NCBI GenBank assembly: GCA_030533445.1
Contig: CM060070.1
Location: forward strand, 36,262,501 to 36,326,500
Direction of reading: 5' to 3'
Length of the DNA: 64,000 bases
Origin: Cyprinodon diabolis
Lineage: Eukaryota; Chordata; Actinopteri; Cyprinodontiformes; Cyprinodontidae
This document shows, in pieces, positions 27,101-39,961 of the stretch; position 1 is the first letter of the stretch; each line of letters opens with the position of its first letter. Made by a program: the position numbers and the translations under genes. The notes beneath the pieces are model-generated. The model saw nothing but the letters and a program-made list of their open reading frames with translations. It searched no databases and was not told where the DNA came from.

Positions 27101-30100
27101 AAAAAGAGGATGGAGTAGGACTTTTCTTTATGCCACAGCATTATGGAGATGGTTGGATTTATCACATCAACAATAATGACATAGAACCAACGATAATGAT
27201 TATAATGAAGAACATGGATGAACATATAATGAAGGCTAATTTTTCCATCACTTATCCATTGTTGCTGGTTCAGGGCAAAAGGTATCAGCCAAAATCTAGT
27301 TATGGCCTGGATTATACTGTACGTCTTGGACCTCTGCCTGTACCGTGAAGTATTGGTTCCCAAATAAATTACAGTACCTTCCCATGGGATATTATAAACA
27401 AATGCTTACTGTAGTAATGCATTATACAAGAAGGCCAGATTGGTTGAATTTTAAAGCAAGCCCAGAAGATCTGAAAGTGAGCATCAACACTACCTTGCTT
27501 TCTCCAACAGGCCAGTTGAATTTGGAGCTGATTACTTTTTGAATGTTAAGATCCTATGATAAATTTGCAGTAGTAGTAGTTTGGTACCATTGCTCTTCTG
27601 TTATTAAAACCTTCTCATTCCCATTTCTCCTCTACATAAAGGGATGTTGACTTCAGATTAAACATTAGATTGTGACAGAGTTTAGAGACCTTCTTTTGAT
27701 GATAAGCTTTATATGTTCTTTCAATAACTCGATTCTGTTTTTCAGAGGCCGCCTCCTTTTAAATTCTGAAAATCTATCATCTTATTACCCTTAGCAGCCA
27801 CTCTAAAAGCCGTCAAACCCCTAACATCTAATCTTTAAATACAAATTAACTCAGAAATTGCTGAAAGTTCACAATTTCTATTTTTAAAAGGAACAACGGT
27901 AGTGACAGGGTTTAGTTTATTTGGTATTCATGGCATTTTCTTAACCAGGGTTCAAAGCTGTAGAACTTGGAAATATAGTTTTAGGCTTGAGATAGACTTT
28001 CTTCATTTATATTTTGTTAGCTGAAGTATAGAGAAGCATATCCATTGCCTCTTATCTCCACATTTGGATCTTAAAATCATTCTATACCATTGTGCAAAAT
28101 GCTGTAAAGGTACTTGAACAAGGAAGGATTTTTAAACATATATGTCTCTGTAATATAATCATCTTTTCGAAGTTGCATTATATCCTCAAAGGTATACTTT
28201 CAGATTTCTTGATTTGAATATGAACTTTAGTGACATCCTGTTCTTAATCTATAAAGTTAAATCATGTGTGTTCATCCTTTGTAGCTATAACAGCTTAAAC
28301 TCTCCAAGCAATGCAGTCCACATGGTTTAAGAGCATTTCTATTGGATTTTTTCACCTTTTTTCCAAAAGTACATTTGTGAGATCATAGACTCACTGGAGC
28401 TAAGCTAGATACAGTGATTTGAGTCTTTTCTATGTTTAGCTTTTATCCTGAATACTAATTAAACTATTTGAGAGAAGAGTCCAGATCTCTGAAATATAAC
28501 ATAATCAATAAACAAGTTTAATTTTTGCTTATTAAATCACTTTTAACTCCTCTTTTTGAGTGGCAGCCCTCTTTTCTTCCTCTTCTTGTTCTGACTTTGA
28601 ACCATTCAACTTAATTCCACCAGTATTCATCTCTCTAATGGTTTTAACTGATTCCAACCCTTTACATAACATTTCTTATTTTTGACCAAAAACCACTATT
28701 TTGGTCTATTTTGGTAAATTAAGTGTTTTCAATGTTTGCTATGTCCACTGGAAATGCGTTATTCTAACTGCAAACAGGACTTTTAAAAACGTTCTTGAAA
28801 CAGCTACTTTTTGTTCAGTTATCCACGTGAACATAACAGAGTACTTTGTGCTGGTATATGACCTAAAATTACAACAAAACACATAGGAAATTGTGGTTGT
28901 CCAGCTATTGTACCCACCCAAAAAATACAGTTACCTGTGTGGAGTCTTCCTGCAGGGCCTTCCAGCTGCAAAGCAGTAGTGCTACCAAATGCATCTCCTG
29001 CAGCTCGCTCTGGTTGTATTGAAACACAATTCCTATGAGGAGAATATATTATTGATCAAGTTCTGTTCAAAGATGTTTGAGAATCATGCCAAACATATAT
29101 AATTACATCTCAGTATCCAGGTTCAAATGATGCCATGTGTTTTGTTATATTCCTTTAAAAACCAGAAGCAAATATTTTTGTTTACACAAACCTTCCCAAA
29201 AAACTAGGATAAATATATTATGTATGCAGAGTTTTAAACATTTTTATTTACCTACTTAAAGGTGTAAGCAGTACTTCCAAGTAGTTTACAGGGATAAATA
29301 AAAAACATTGCATAGTTTACATGTGTCTATAAAGGTTAAATATCATAAAATAAATCCAACTACTTACAGTAAGCCACCAAACTATGACCTATGGAGCCCA
29401 TAAACTTCACTGCAAACACACACCCAGCTGTACATTTTTCACAGGTTTCATGTATGCAGCAACGTATAAGGGAACTGGAAACGGCTGAACAGCAAAGCCA
29501 AAGGCTGCTGCATGAAAAAGAAGCCTATCAGCAGCAGAGTGACCAGAGCCATAGAGAAACCGCAGCCCAACTTGAGGAAATACTGGAGGACTATAAGACC
29601 CAAATCAAAGAACTTTCTGTAAAGCTAGTTCTGGCTGAAAACAGAGCCCAAAGCCTGGAGGAGCAGCTAAATGTGAGCAAAGCTAAATGTTGTGACTTGG
29701 AGCACCATCTGGCAGCGCTGTATGCGGCTCTGCGCTGCACCAGGCTCTGTGACACACGGGAGTCCACACAAGCATCTCCCTCAAGGAGACACTTCCATGT
29801 GAAAGGTAAAGCTGACATTTTGTCACACAAAAATAACCTGCAGCAGTTTTTGTTTCTTTTGAAACTATGGAGTGTCGTCTCTTGTCAGGTGGGGAGTATG
29901 GAACAGAGGAATCTGGAATATTCTCACTCAATTCTGAAGATGGAGACTTAAATATTAAATCTGTACAAACATCTCTTCAGGAGTTCATGAAAGAACTCAG
30001 AGATGCTCAAAGAGAGAGGGTATGAAGAAAAGTCACTCTAAGTCAATGTTGACATAACTACTTCACTTTTATACAAAATCTTTTGTGATTTCTGTTTAGG

Positions 30101-33100
30101 ATGAAGCCCAGGCTCAGATAGTCCGTTTGAAACAACATGTGACTGAACTAAAGGCTTCTCAGCAGAAGTCCCTCAACCAGATGCAGGAGCTGCAGAGCTC
30201 CTTGAGGCTTTCAGAGGAGGGTAAGAAAGCCTGTGTAAAAATCCTTGATTAATCGGAATCATCATCAGCAGCAAACTGAAACATATTCATATGCAATATA
30301 TACATCCGGTTTTAGGAAAACAGGAAACCTCAAAGCAGCTGCAAAAGGTACAGACTTCCCTGGCCCTGCAGCATGACGTAACACAGTGTAAAGAGAAGGA
30401 GAGCAGAAACCTCGAGGCCCAGTTGGCTCAGCTCAAGACCACTTTGCAAGCTACTCAGACTAAGTCCCGGTCGCTGCAGGTATGTTATGATATCTTCCAA
30501 GAGACTAAATATGGTTTCACACAATCACATTAGTTTTGATGTCACATGGGCCTGTTGAGTTGCTGTATCCATGTCTGCTTTTGTGTTTTCACATTTCCAG
30601 AATTTCAGCTGCTACTGGTGATGACTTCTTATAGGATTAACAGCCCAAATATCTTAAGCATTAAAGAACCCTGGATTGAACTCTATTAATAAAAATAGAC
30701 CATCATTTTCAAACTGAATATGTATTAAATACTGATAGCTAAGAAAATCTGCCAAAACTTAGAGAGATTTACTACATGTTGACATGGAAGACAAGTTATA
30801 ATATTCTACAAGCTTAAATACACACTACTGCATTTGGGAAGGTCCTCTACTAACAATTTTTGCAATTCTTCTGTAGGACAAGTTGGAGATCTTGCAGGGC
30901 TCAGAGATGTGCGCAAATGCAGAAAACCAGAAGCTCAAAAAGTCTTTGGAGGCAGCAGAAAGCAGAGTAAGCCGCCTGGAGATTTCTCAATGCACCCTTC
31001 AGGGTGAGCTACAGAGGGCCCAACTCAGGGTAGCAGAGCTGGACGCAGAGGCCGGAGCTCTTCAGGAAAGACTCACAGATACGAGGAAAAAACTGTGTGA
31101 GAGTGAAGATCGATGTGCAGCGCTAAGGGTCAGTGAGGAGAAGCTGACCGTGTCACTGGCTAGAGCTGAGCAGCATGAGAATGTGCTGAGAGAGCAGGTT
31201 CACACGCTTTCAAATACCGCAAGTCTGAACAGGAAGAATGCTGAAGGTCTGCAGGAGCAAGTTACAGAGCTGCAAGGGGCTCTGACTGCTAGTGAAGCGG
31301 ACCGAAGGCTGCTGCAGGTAATCCAGTTGCTCTTGATACTTCTAGAACTAAGAGGTGCAGTTAAGGAAACCCAAAACCAATAAGGAAACCAATATCTTTT
31401 TAGACAAATCATCTGCAAGCTCTATTTCTATTAACAGTGGGATGATTGTGTAAAACCAGGCTGCGCAGTGGGGCAGTGGGTAGCACTGCTGCCTTGCAGC
31501 AAGAAGGTTCTGGTTTCGATGCATGGAGTTTGGATATAGTCCCTGTGCATTCGTGGGTTCCTCCCTCAGTCCAAAAACATCACTGTTCTCTAAATTCTCC
31601 TTATGTGTGAGTGTGTGTGTGAATGTTTGTCCTGTTTGTCTCTGTGTTGGACTACGATAAACTAGCGACCTGTCCAGGGTGTACCCCGCCTCTCTTCCAT
31701 TGACAGGCACCAGCACCCCTCGCGATCCCAGCAGGAATAATGTGATGAAAGATGGATGGATGGATGGATGGATAATTACAGTAGCCTCATGTAATCAAAT
31801 TGTATTTATTAACCATTTCTGAAATACTATCCACAAAAAAAAGAACAGAAATATTGTATATGATTCAATTTCCTCGTTAAAACGTGTTTAAAAGTAAGAA
31901 AGAAGATTAGATAGTTTTCTTAAACTGGAAAAGTTTGAAAAAGGGAAATCGAGAATAGAAAAGGCATCTCTTTCCAGACTTTAGTTCGTTGAGTTTGATA
32001 TTTAAATAACGTCCTTTACCTTTGAGTTGCCCATTCACCATTTCCCTTTTTTGTTTTTTCAGTTGTTTCATAATTTTGAAGCTATAGTTGATTAGATTAT
32101 CCCACAAATAAATTATTTTTTTTTCTTCAAAAATGACAAAGGATCCTTCTGAATAAAGCATTTAGCCTTTGACCAATCCCAGTGGGATAAGCTCAGGATA
32201 CTTTTAAATGGAGGGAACAGGAGTCTCATTTATAAAGCATTGTGGAGAATCCACACTAAATGTTCGTACCATAAACATCTGAAAATGGCGTACACCCCCA
32301 AAAAACTTGATTTATAAAACCATCTAAATGCATAAAACAAAGCCATTTTCCTTTTTATAGATCACATTCAACCATAAATGCTCTGAACAAGCAACGCATG
32401 AATGCCACTGTATTTAAATGAGCCAGCTAATCAATGTTATCTAATTGTTACCTAGCAACCACAGCTCAGGCAGCTAAAAGGCTTAGTTTACACGAGGCAG
32501 AAATAGATGTGTTAGTGAGTGAAGTTGAAAAACAGAAAAATATGTATAGCGGCAGTAAAAAAAAAAGGAAGGTATTTTTAGTAAGGCCTTTAGTTTTATG
32601 TGGACTGATCATATTAACAAGGACATCCAGACAGCATTTGGCTTATGGCTCGCTGTGATATTTCAGATTTATGGATCAGTTCATTGAATAATTTGTTTCT
32701 AAAAGGGACTTCAGTCAAACCGAACTAATTTTTGACCACGTTTAAAGCCTGCAGGGGAATTTACGCTGGTAGTAGGTTTATCAGGAACCCCAGAACAGTT
32801 GACAACTGTAACTAATAAAAGAAAAAAAATAAATTGTGAAAGCAGCTCCCCTATCTAAAAGGTTTAATATGGGAAAATGGTTGCTTTTTATTGACATTTA
32901 CGAACAGACTTAAATAGGAAAGCTACTGGACTTTCACTCAGTTTTTTTTCTTTGAGTGAAATTATCATATTATATTTAGCTCTTCCTTAATCTTTTGTAG
33001 AATTGGAATGTTGTATTGTTTATATCTGTAATTCATAAAAATGTTTATTATTTCTATATACAACAAGGATTGTTTGTCATTTACATTTGATTCATTCTTT

Positions 33101-36100
33101 AGAACCATGCACATAGCTACCCTTCCCAATTTATTTTAGATGTGCAAAATGCTTTTTGTGGAACTACTGTTATGAGCAGGGATAGAGAGGGTCCAGTGGG
33201 TCACTCTCTCCAATATTGGACCCAAGTCATCATATAGATCCAAGAGAAACATTAATCCGCTCATAATCCAGAGGAGTTTTGATGAAATCTGGTTTCAATT
33301 TCTCACCTCACCATTTAGCCTGCCTCCAAAATATGCGTGCCCATACAGATGGGTTAAAGTTGACACAAATTTTGTTTTTTTCTCAGATCACAGTTGTGTA
33401 TGTACACACGTTTTTATGCCTAAGGAATCTTTATAAATGAGATCCTAAGAGAGGAACAGCATCTGCTCAAAGCTCCCTCCAGAGGTGCCACACATAAGGA
33501 GCTAATGTAACGCACCAGTGTCAAAAATATAATTATTGTTCCATATTTTTACACCACTAAATGTGGGTTGAAGCTTTTTGATGGACTAGTTAAGAAAAAA
33601 CGTAGCTCCTTTGAATCATTCTCTACGTGTAGTGTACCAACAAAATCAGGCTCTTAAAATAATCCTCATTAATACAGTCCTCATAGTAACGACACGTTTA
33701 AAATAAAAGTGGGTAATGTTTTTATTTTATTTATTTAAGCAAAAATAAATGTAAACATTGGCTTGAGATAAAGATGGCTGTCTTTCTAGTCACCCCCACC
33801 AGTCAGAGATCTGCTCAATTTTCGTTATTCGTTTATTCTTCCGTAAAATAAATGAATAAACAAGAAAGGCGAGGTAAACAAATGTAAAAAAGACCTGACG
33901 GCTAGGGATGTAAAGTTTACACATCAATGTATATTAACGCAGTTCCATTTAATGCCATTTATTTGTTTTAGTGCACATATTCCCGTAGTTTTTGGACCTC
34001 ATCTGTGACAAAAAACATTTTTAAAAGTTCGTAATAGAGCTTTACTACATTCGTCTTTCAGTTGTAGTTCAGAGGGAGGGTTTTTACACTTGTAGGCCAC
34101 CACAAAGTATTTACACCTAAGGCATCCAAATGGCTAACACCTCTCCTGATTACTGCAAATAATGCTCCAGTCCATCCAATTTTCTCCTGCTCTTTCCTAC
34201 CATCACTCGTGAACAACACCCAGATACTTGAACTTGTGTATTTGAGGCAGAGGCTGACGCCCAGCCCGCAGGGAACAATCCATCTTTTCCCGGTTGTGAA
34301 CAATGACCTCATATTTAGAGAAAGTGGCTCTCATTGCCATCCAGATTGGACAAATACCTTGTGTTTTAGACACTGAATTCAAACAAATTTAGAATTCCTC
34401 CAGGGTTTAGAAAAGCTGTGAAATAGCTCTTTGCTGCCCTGGATAACGACAGAGAAAATTCAGCAATGTACTGTTTCGAGATTTATGTCATAAATAGACA
34501 AAAAAAGAAACCAATCAGGAAAATAAATATTTTAACTAAAAGTCCTCGCAAACCTGTCTTCACAAACACATAAAATAGAAGTTTAATGTGATGCGGGTTT
34601 ACCTTCAATAGCTAAAACAGTTGAAGCCCAACTTGGAAGGCTTTGGGAAAGTGTTGATGGGGATATTTATAGAAACACACTTTTGATGTCTGGCCTTGAT
34701 GTAGGAAAGGTTTAATACGTCCTAATAATCGGGTTATACCCCAGAATGCAGACTTTTGCATAGCAACGGTGCTATTACATTCACCGCCGTGAACGATATC
34801 TTGCAGAAAACCAGCCGAATTTAATATTTAAATCATCCAGTTTGAAATATAATATGAAAAGCATTTTCAAAATGCGAATTTTTAATTGAATTATTAAAGT
34901 AGAATTTTTTAATTCATTCTTATACGCTGGAATTTCAAAAAGTATTTTCAAATCCTATTTCTAAATGGAATCTGATTAAATAACACCTTTCCTAATCAGA
35001 CAGTTACAAAGGTTGTTGCTTTTCAAATGTTTGATCCAGTCTGGTAATTCTGGATGAATCTTTTTTTTTTTTAAGCTACACTATAGTGAGTACATTTCAG
35101 CAACATCTAATGGTCAGACTGCAGCAATATGGTACAAAATGGCAATATCTGCAACACATATTGTGTCAAGTGATGGTGAGGTTTAGATGGAAAATTTTAT
35201 TTGTCTATATAGGATATAGATTTTATATAGGCCTGACATGCTACATTCCCATTGTAATGACAATCTCTAAAGTCAATAGTTTGTCAGCTGTAGTGCAAAG
35301 ATGTCTGCCTCCATAAATGCGAGTTTGTTATCATAAATATGAGATTATACATATGAATTTTTAAATATAAAGACAAGGGTAAAAAAAATATGAAACAAAC
35401 ATGACTTTCTGATAAATCTTATTTTTTTGGAGAAAGAGAAATCTAATCAGTGACTTTAAAATGTAAAGACTTGAAATAAGCTAGCCTCATTGTGCAAACG
35501 GTGTTATTTCTTGAAAATAAAATATTTTAACCTGTGTGTGTGTGTGTGTGTGTGTGTCTGTGTGTGTGTATCCTCAGGAGCATTTGGATAAAACACGGGA
35601 TTCACTTTCAGAGAGTAAGAGGCTGAACTATTCACTCACCAAGCAGACCCAGAACCTTAACTCAGCTCAGGAGGATTCATATGTTAGAATTTCTGAGCTG
35701 GAGAAAAATAACAGATCCCTGCAGGAGGTGAGTCACACTGTAGAGCACACGGTGAGTGATGCACCAAAGATGAAGGTTCCTTTCTGATCTCTGGGTTGAT
35801 AAAACCACAGAGTCTGAAGCAACAGGAGGAGAGTCAGCTGCAAGCTTTCATCCGAATTGAGAAAGAGAAGAAGGAACTCCAGGAAAAGCTCAGTAACCTG
35901 CAGAGCTCTTTACAAACCCTTCAGAATGAAAAAGCTAAGATGGAGAAGGTGGTGACGAACCTTAGTAAGAACAAGTCTGCTCTCAGAAAGACACTAGAGA
36001 AGGTGAGTCTACTTCTGTCAAAAACACATGACCCTTAAACTCCAGAGATAATTGAGCTAAAAGTTATTAGGCAACCAAACAGATATGACCCTTAATGTAC

Positions 36101-38289
36101 CTGATCAGACAGATTCTGTTCTCTGATATTGGATTTCATCTGGCCTTGTCTCTACAAGCAGAGTCGGGAACTTTACTTCAAAAAGGTTACTTCATCCAAA
36201 GAGAAACGTAATTAGCATATCAGTTACAGCCCAATCATTGTACCTAGTTAGTAAGGGGAGCAACTATGCAGGTACTTTTAATTATCTAAACTGTTGAGGA
36301 ATTTTGAGGACTTTTCTTTCATCTGAACTTTAAAGAAAACTGGGAATTAAATTATAAAATGGAAGATGTTTTAATGCTTAAGTATGATCTGGGTGAGTAT
36401 TTGATTATGACTGGCTGCAGCAGAGTGTCCGTTAAAAAGTGGACGACCACACAGACAAGCTTACCAAGGACCAGTCAATGCTGCTTTTTGTCTACACACT
36501 TTCGCTTGAGGTCTACGCATGTTTGCGACCGTTTGAGGTGCGCGACGATGGTTGAAGAACCTCTGCGCAGGGGGCGTGGTCACGCACAGAGACAGATTTG
36601 ACAGTTGCAGAGGTTATGCGTCAAAAGCATAGATTGGCCTAACATGGCGGATTATACTTCTGCAATCGCACACAGCAAATGTCGCTTGCGTCTGGTCGCG
36701 AACAAGATTTGCTCGTATGCTTCTGCAATGTCGGTCTGGAATTTCTAGGGATGCACAGCAGTTTTCTGCCAAAGCGCTAGCGAGAGCATATAGGAAAACT
36801 TGCGAGAACTTCGGGGGACGGTCACAAGAACTTCTTCGCCGACGCCGGCGGGAGTGTTTATTTTACAAAACAACATGTCTGAGGCATTGAACAAGTGGTT
36901 GTACTTCCAAACCTCCTCGATCAATCTTTCATCGTGGTTATCCATTGTTGTTATTACTCCTCAGTTTTTAAATATGCCACACTCCGGCACCGAATCGAGA
37001 AGGAGGACCACATAGACAGCAGGAAAGACATACCAAGGACCAATCGCAGCTGCTTTTTGTCTGCGCACTTCCGCTTGAGGTCTGCGCGGATTTGCAACCG
37101 TCCGACGCATAGTCATGATTTTTTGTTAGGTGTGCGACGACGGTTGCAGAGCCTCTGTGTGGGGGGCATGGTCGTGGACAGAGACAGATTTGATGGTTGC
37201 AGAGGCTATGCATCAGAACTATAAATTGGCCTTAAGTCCTCGACGTGGGAGACGTGGGTTCGAATCTGACCTGTGGTCCTTTCCTGCATGTCTCTCCCCC
37301 TCTCTCATACCCCCCTTACTGTCAGCCTGCTGTCCATAAAAACTTAGATTGGAAGTAAACTAATGGCATTAGCAGGATGTGAAAATTAATTAGTTAGATT
37401 CTTTTTTTAAAGGGAAAAACTAATGTGGTTATGAATAACGATATTATGTAACACAGGTATTCCTCTTACTTTGTACTAGTAGCTCCGTATTTCTCAATCT
37501 GCCAGTCCACTGTGACCGAATATCAGATTCAAAAACAATGAGGGAGGCTGTTGTTTAATTTTGCAGCTGTGCATTGTTGCCAGTTGCTCTCAGGAAATTA
37601 CAGGTTTAGTTCCCCTAGTGGCTATAAGTTACATGGTGTTGCTTTAACATCACTTTTATAAATAATGTATTTCTTTAAAAGGTATTTTGTTGTTTTTTCA
37701 GCCCAAAACTTTGATGGCTTCTTTCTGTCAAATACAAGCAAAAACATCTTAATTATTTGAATGAGCCAATCCACAATTGGTCTAAAATCCCATTAAAGTA
37801 CCATTGGAAGCATTTACCAGAGAGATGCAAAGTATGTGTTTAGTGTTGCTTAGAGACCTAGCTATCATGCTCTGGACTCTATGATGCTGAGGCAATAGGA
37901 CACTTAAAGGAGCAGATACCTCAAGCCTTACAGGAGAAAAATACTGTGTAACAAAATCTCAATGCTTTATATTTCTCTAGATGTTCTTTCTACGAAACTC
38001 ATCACCTAATTGTGAATCATTTCCACCACAAACAAAGCACAAAGATGGTAGAACCTGAGTGTGGGACCAGTTATGGTGTTTTCTGCTTTCAGGTGGAGAT
38101 GGAAAGACTCAGGAAGAAAGATGAGGTGGTATCTGTCACCCGGGAGAAAGCAAAGCTGGAGGAGACCCTCCACAGCCTGAAGAAAGAGCTGAGTGAGGAG
38201 CAGCGAGTAGTTCAGACTCTCCAGGTGAAAAGTTAAAAGCAATGCATAACCTGTGTTGTATTAAAGTAAACTATATTTAAAAATGGAGC

Positions 38290-38327
<38 letters not shown>

Positions 38328-39928
38328 TGGGGCAAAAAAGTATTTAGTCAGCCACCAATAGTGCAAGTTCTCCCACTCAAAAAGATGAGAGAGGCCGGTA
38401 ATTTTCATCATAGATATACCTCAACTATGAGAGACAAAATTAGAAAAAAAAAATCCAGAAAATCACATTGTCTGATTTTTTCAAGAATTTATTTGCAAAA
38501 TATGGTGGAAAATAAGTATTTGGTCAGTTACAAGCAAGCAAGATTTCTGGCTCTCACAGACCTGTAACTTCTTCTGTAAGAGGCTCCTCTGTCCTCCACT
38601 CGTTACCTTCATTAATGGCACCTGTTTGAACCCATTATCAGTATAAAAGACACCTGTCCACAACCTTAAACAGTCACACTCTAAACTCCACCATGGCCAA
38701 AACTAGAGAGCTGTCAAAGGACACCTGAAACAAAATTATAGACCTGCACCAGGCTGGGAAGTCTGAATCTGCAATAGGTAAACAGCTTGGTGTGAAGAAA
38801 TCAACTGTGGGATCAATTATTAGAAAATGGAAAACATACAAGACCACTGATAATCTTCCTCGATCTGGGGCTCCACGCAAGATCTCACCCCGTGGGGTCA
38901 AAATGATCACAAGAACGGTGAGTAAAAATCCCAGAACCACACGGGGGGACCTAGTGAATGACCTGCAGAGAGCTGGGACCAAAGTAACAAAGGCTACCAT
39001 CAGTAACACACTACGCCGCCAGGGACTCAAATCCTGCAGTGCCACACGTGTCCCCCTGCTTAAGCCAGTACATGTCAAGGCCCGTCTCAAGTTTGCTAGA
39101 GAGCATTTGGATGATCCAGACGATGACTGGGAGAATATCATATGGTCAGATGAAACCAAAATAGAACTTTTTGGTAAAAACTCTACTCGTCGTGTTTGGA
39201 GGAGAGAGAATGCTGTTGCATCCAAAGAACACCATACCTACAGTGAAGCATGGGGGTGGAAACATCATGCTTTGGGGCTGTTTTTCTGCTAAGGGACCAG
39301 GACGACTGATCCGTTTGAAGGAAAGAATGAATGGGGCCATGTATCGTCAAATTTTGAGTGAAAACCTCCTTCCATCAGCAAGGGCATTGAAGATGAAACG
39401 TGGCTGGGTCTTTCAGCATGACAATGATCCCAAACACACCGCCCGGGTAACGAAGGAGTGGCTTCGTAAGAAGCATTTCAAGGTCCTGGAGTGGCCTAGC
39501 CAGTCTCCAGATCTCAACCCCATAGAAAATCTTTGGAGGGAGTTGAAAGTCCGTGTTGCCCAGCGACAGCCCCAGAACATTACTGCTCTAGAGGAGATCT
39601 GCATGGAGGAATGGGCCAAAATACCAGCAACAGTGTGTGAAAACATTGGAAAGACTTACAGAAAACGTTTGATCTCTGTGACTGCCAACAAAGGGTATAT
39701 AACAAAGTATTGACATGAACTTTTTTTATTGACCAAATACTTATTTTCCACCATATTTTGCAAATAAATTCTTTAAAAATCAGACAATGTTATTTTCTGG
39801 ATTTTTTTTTACATTTTGTCTCTCATAGTTGAGGTATATCTATGATGAAAATTACCGGCCTCTCTCATCTTTTTAAGTGGGAGAACTTGCACTATTGGTG
39901 GCTGACTAAATACTTTTTTGCCCCACTG

Positions 39929-39961
<33 letters not shown>

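Larger units (their letters stand above)
25387..29444 (+). other. crocc2 intron 20
   Basis: 4.1 kb. Holds a perfect hairpin at 25965-25999, a short Tc1-type fragment around 28270-28410, and long AT-rich stretches. An antisense frame at 26989-27363 (124 codons) has no recognised domain and lies in repeat-like sequence. Confidence 0.5.
31318..35577 (+). other. crocc2 intron 25
   Basis: 4.3 kb containing a SINE-like repeat, a Harbinger-like element, an antisense LINE fragment and, at its 3' end, a (TG)n tract. The segment 34330-35530 is AT-rich and unassigned. Confidence 0.5.
36003..38092 (+). other. crocc2 intron 27
   Basis: 2.1 kb. The block 36400-37340 is repeat-derived (a duplicated segment and a tRNA-like repeat); the ends of the intron are AT-rich and unassigned. 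Confidence 0.5.

Noticed and set aside
26989..27363. Antisense open frame of 124 codons
   Set aside because: No motif I can name, and codon use looks random. Perhaps retroelement-derived but unsupported.
31751..31772. CRISPR-like spaced repeats
   Set aside because: Only short tandem (GATG)n as a SINE tail. The window is eukaryotic and has no spaced direct repeats of suitable length.
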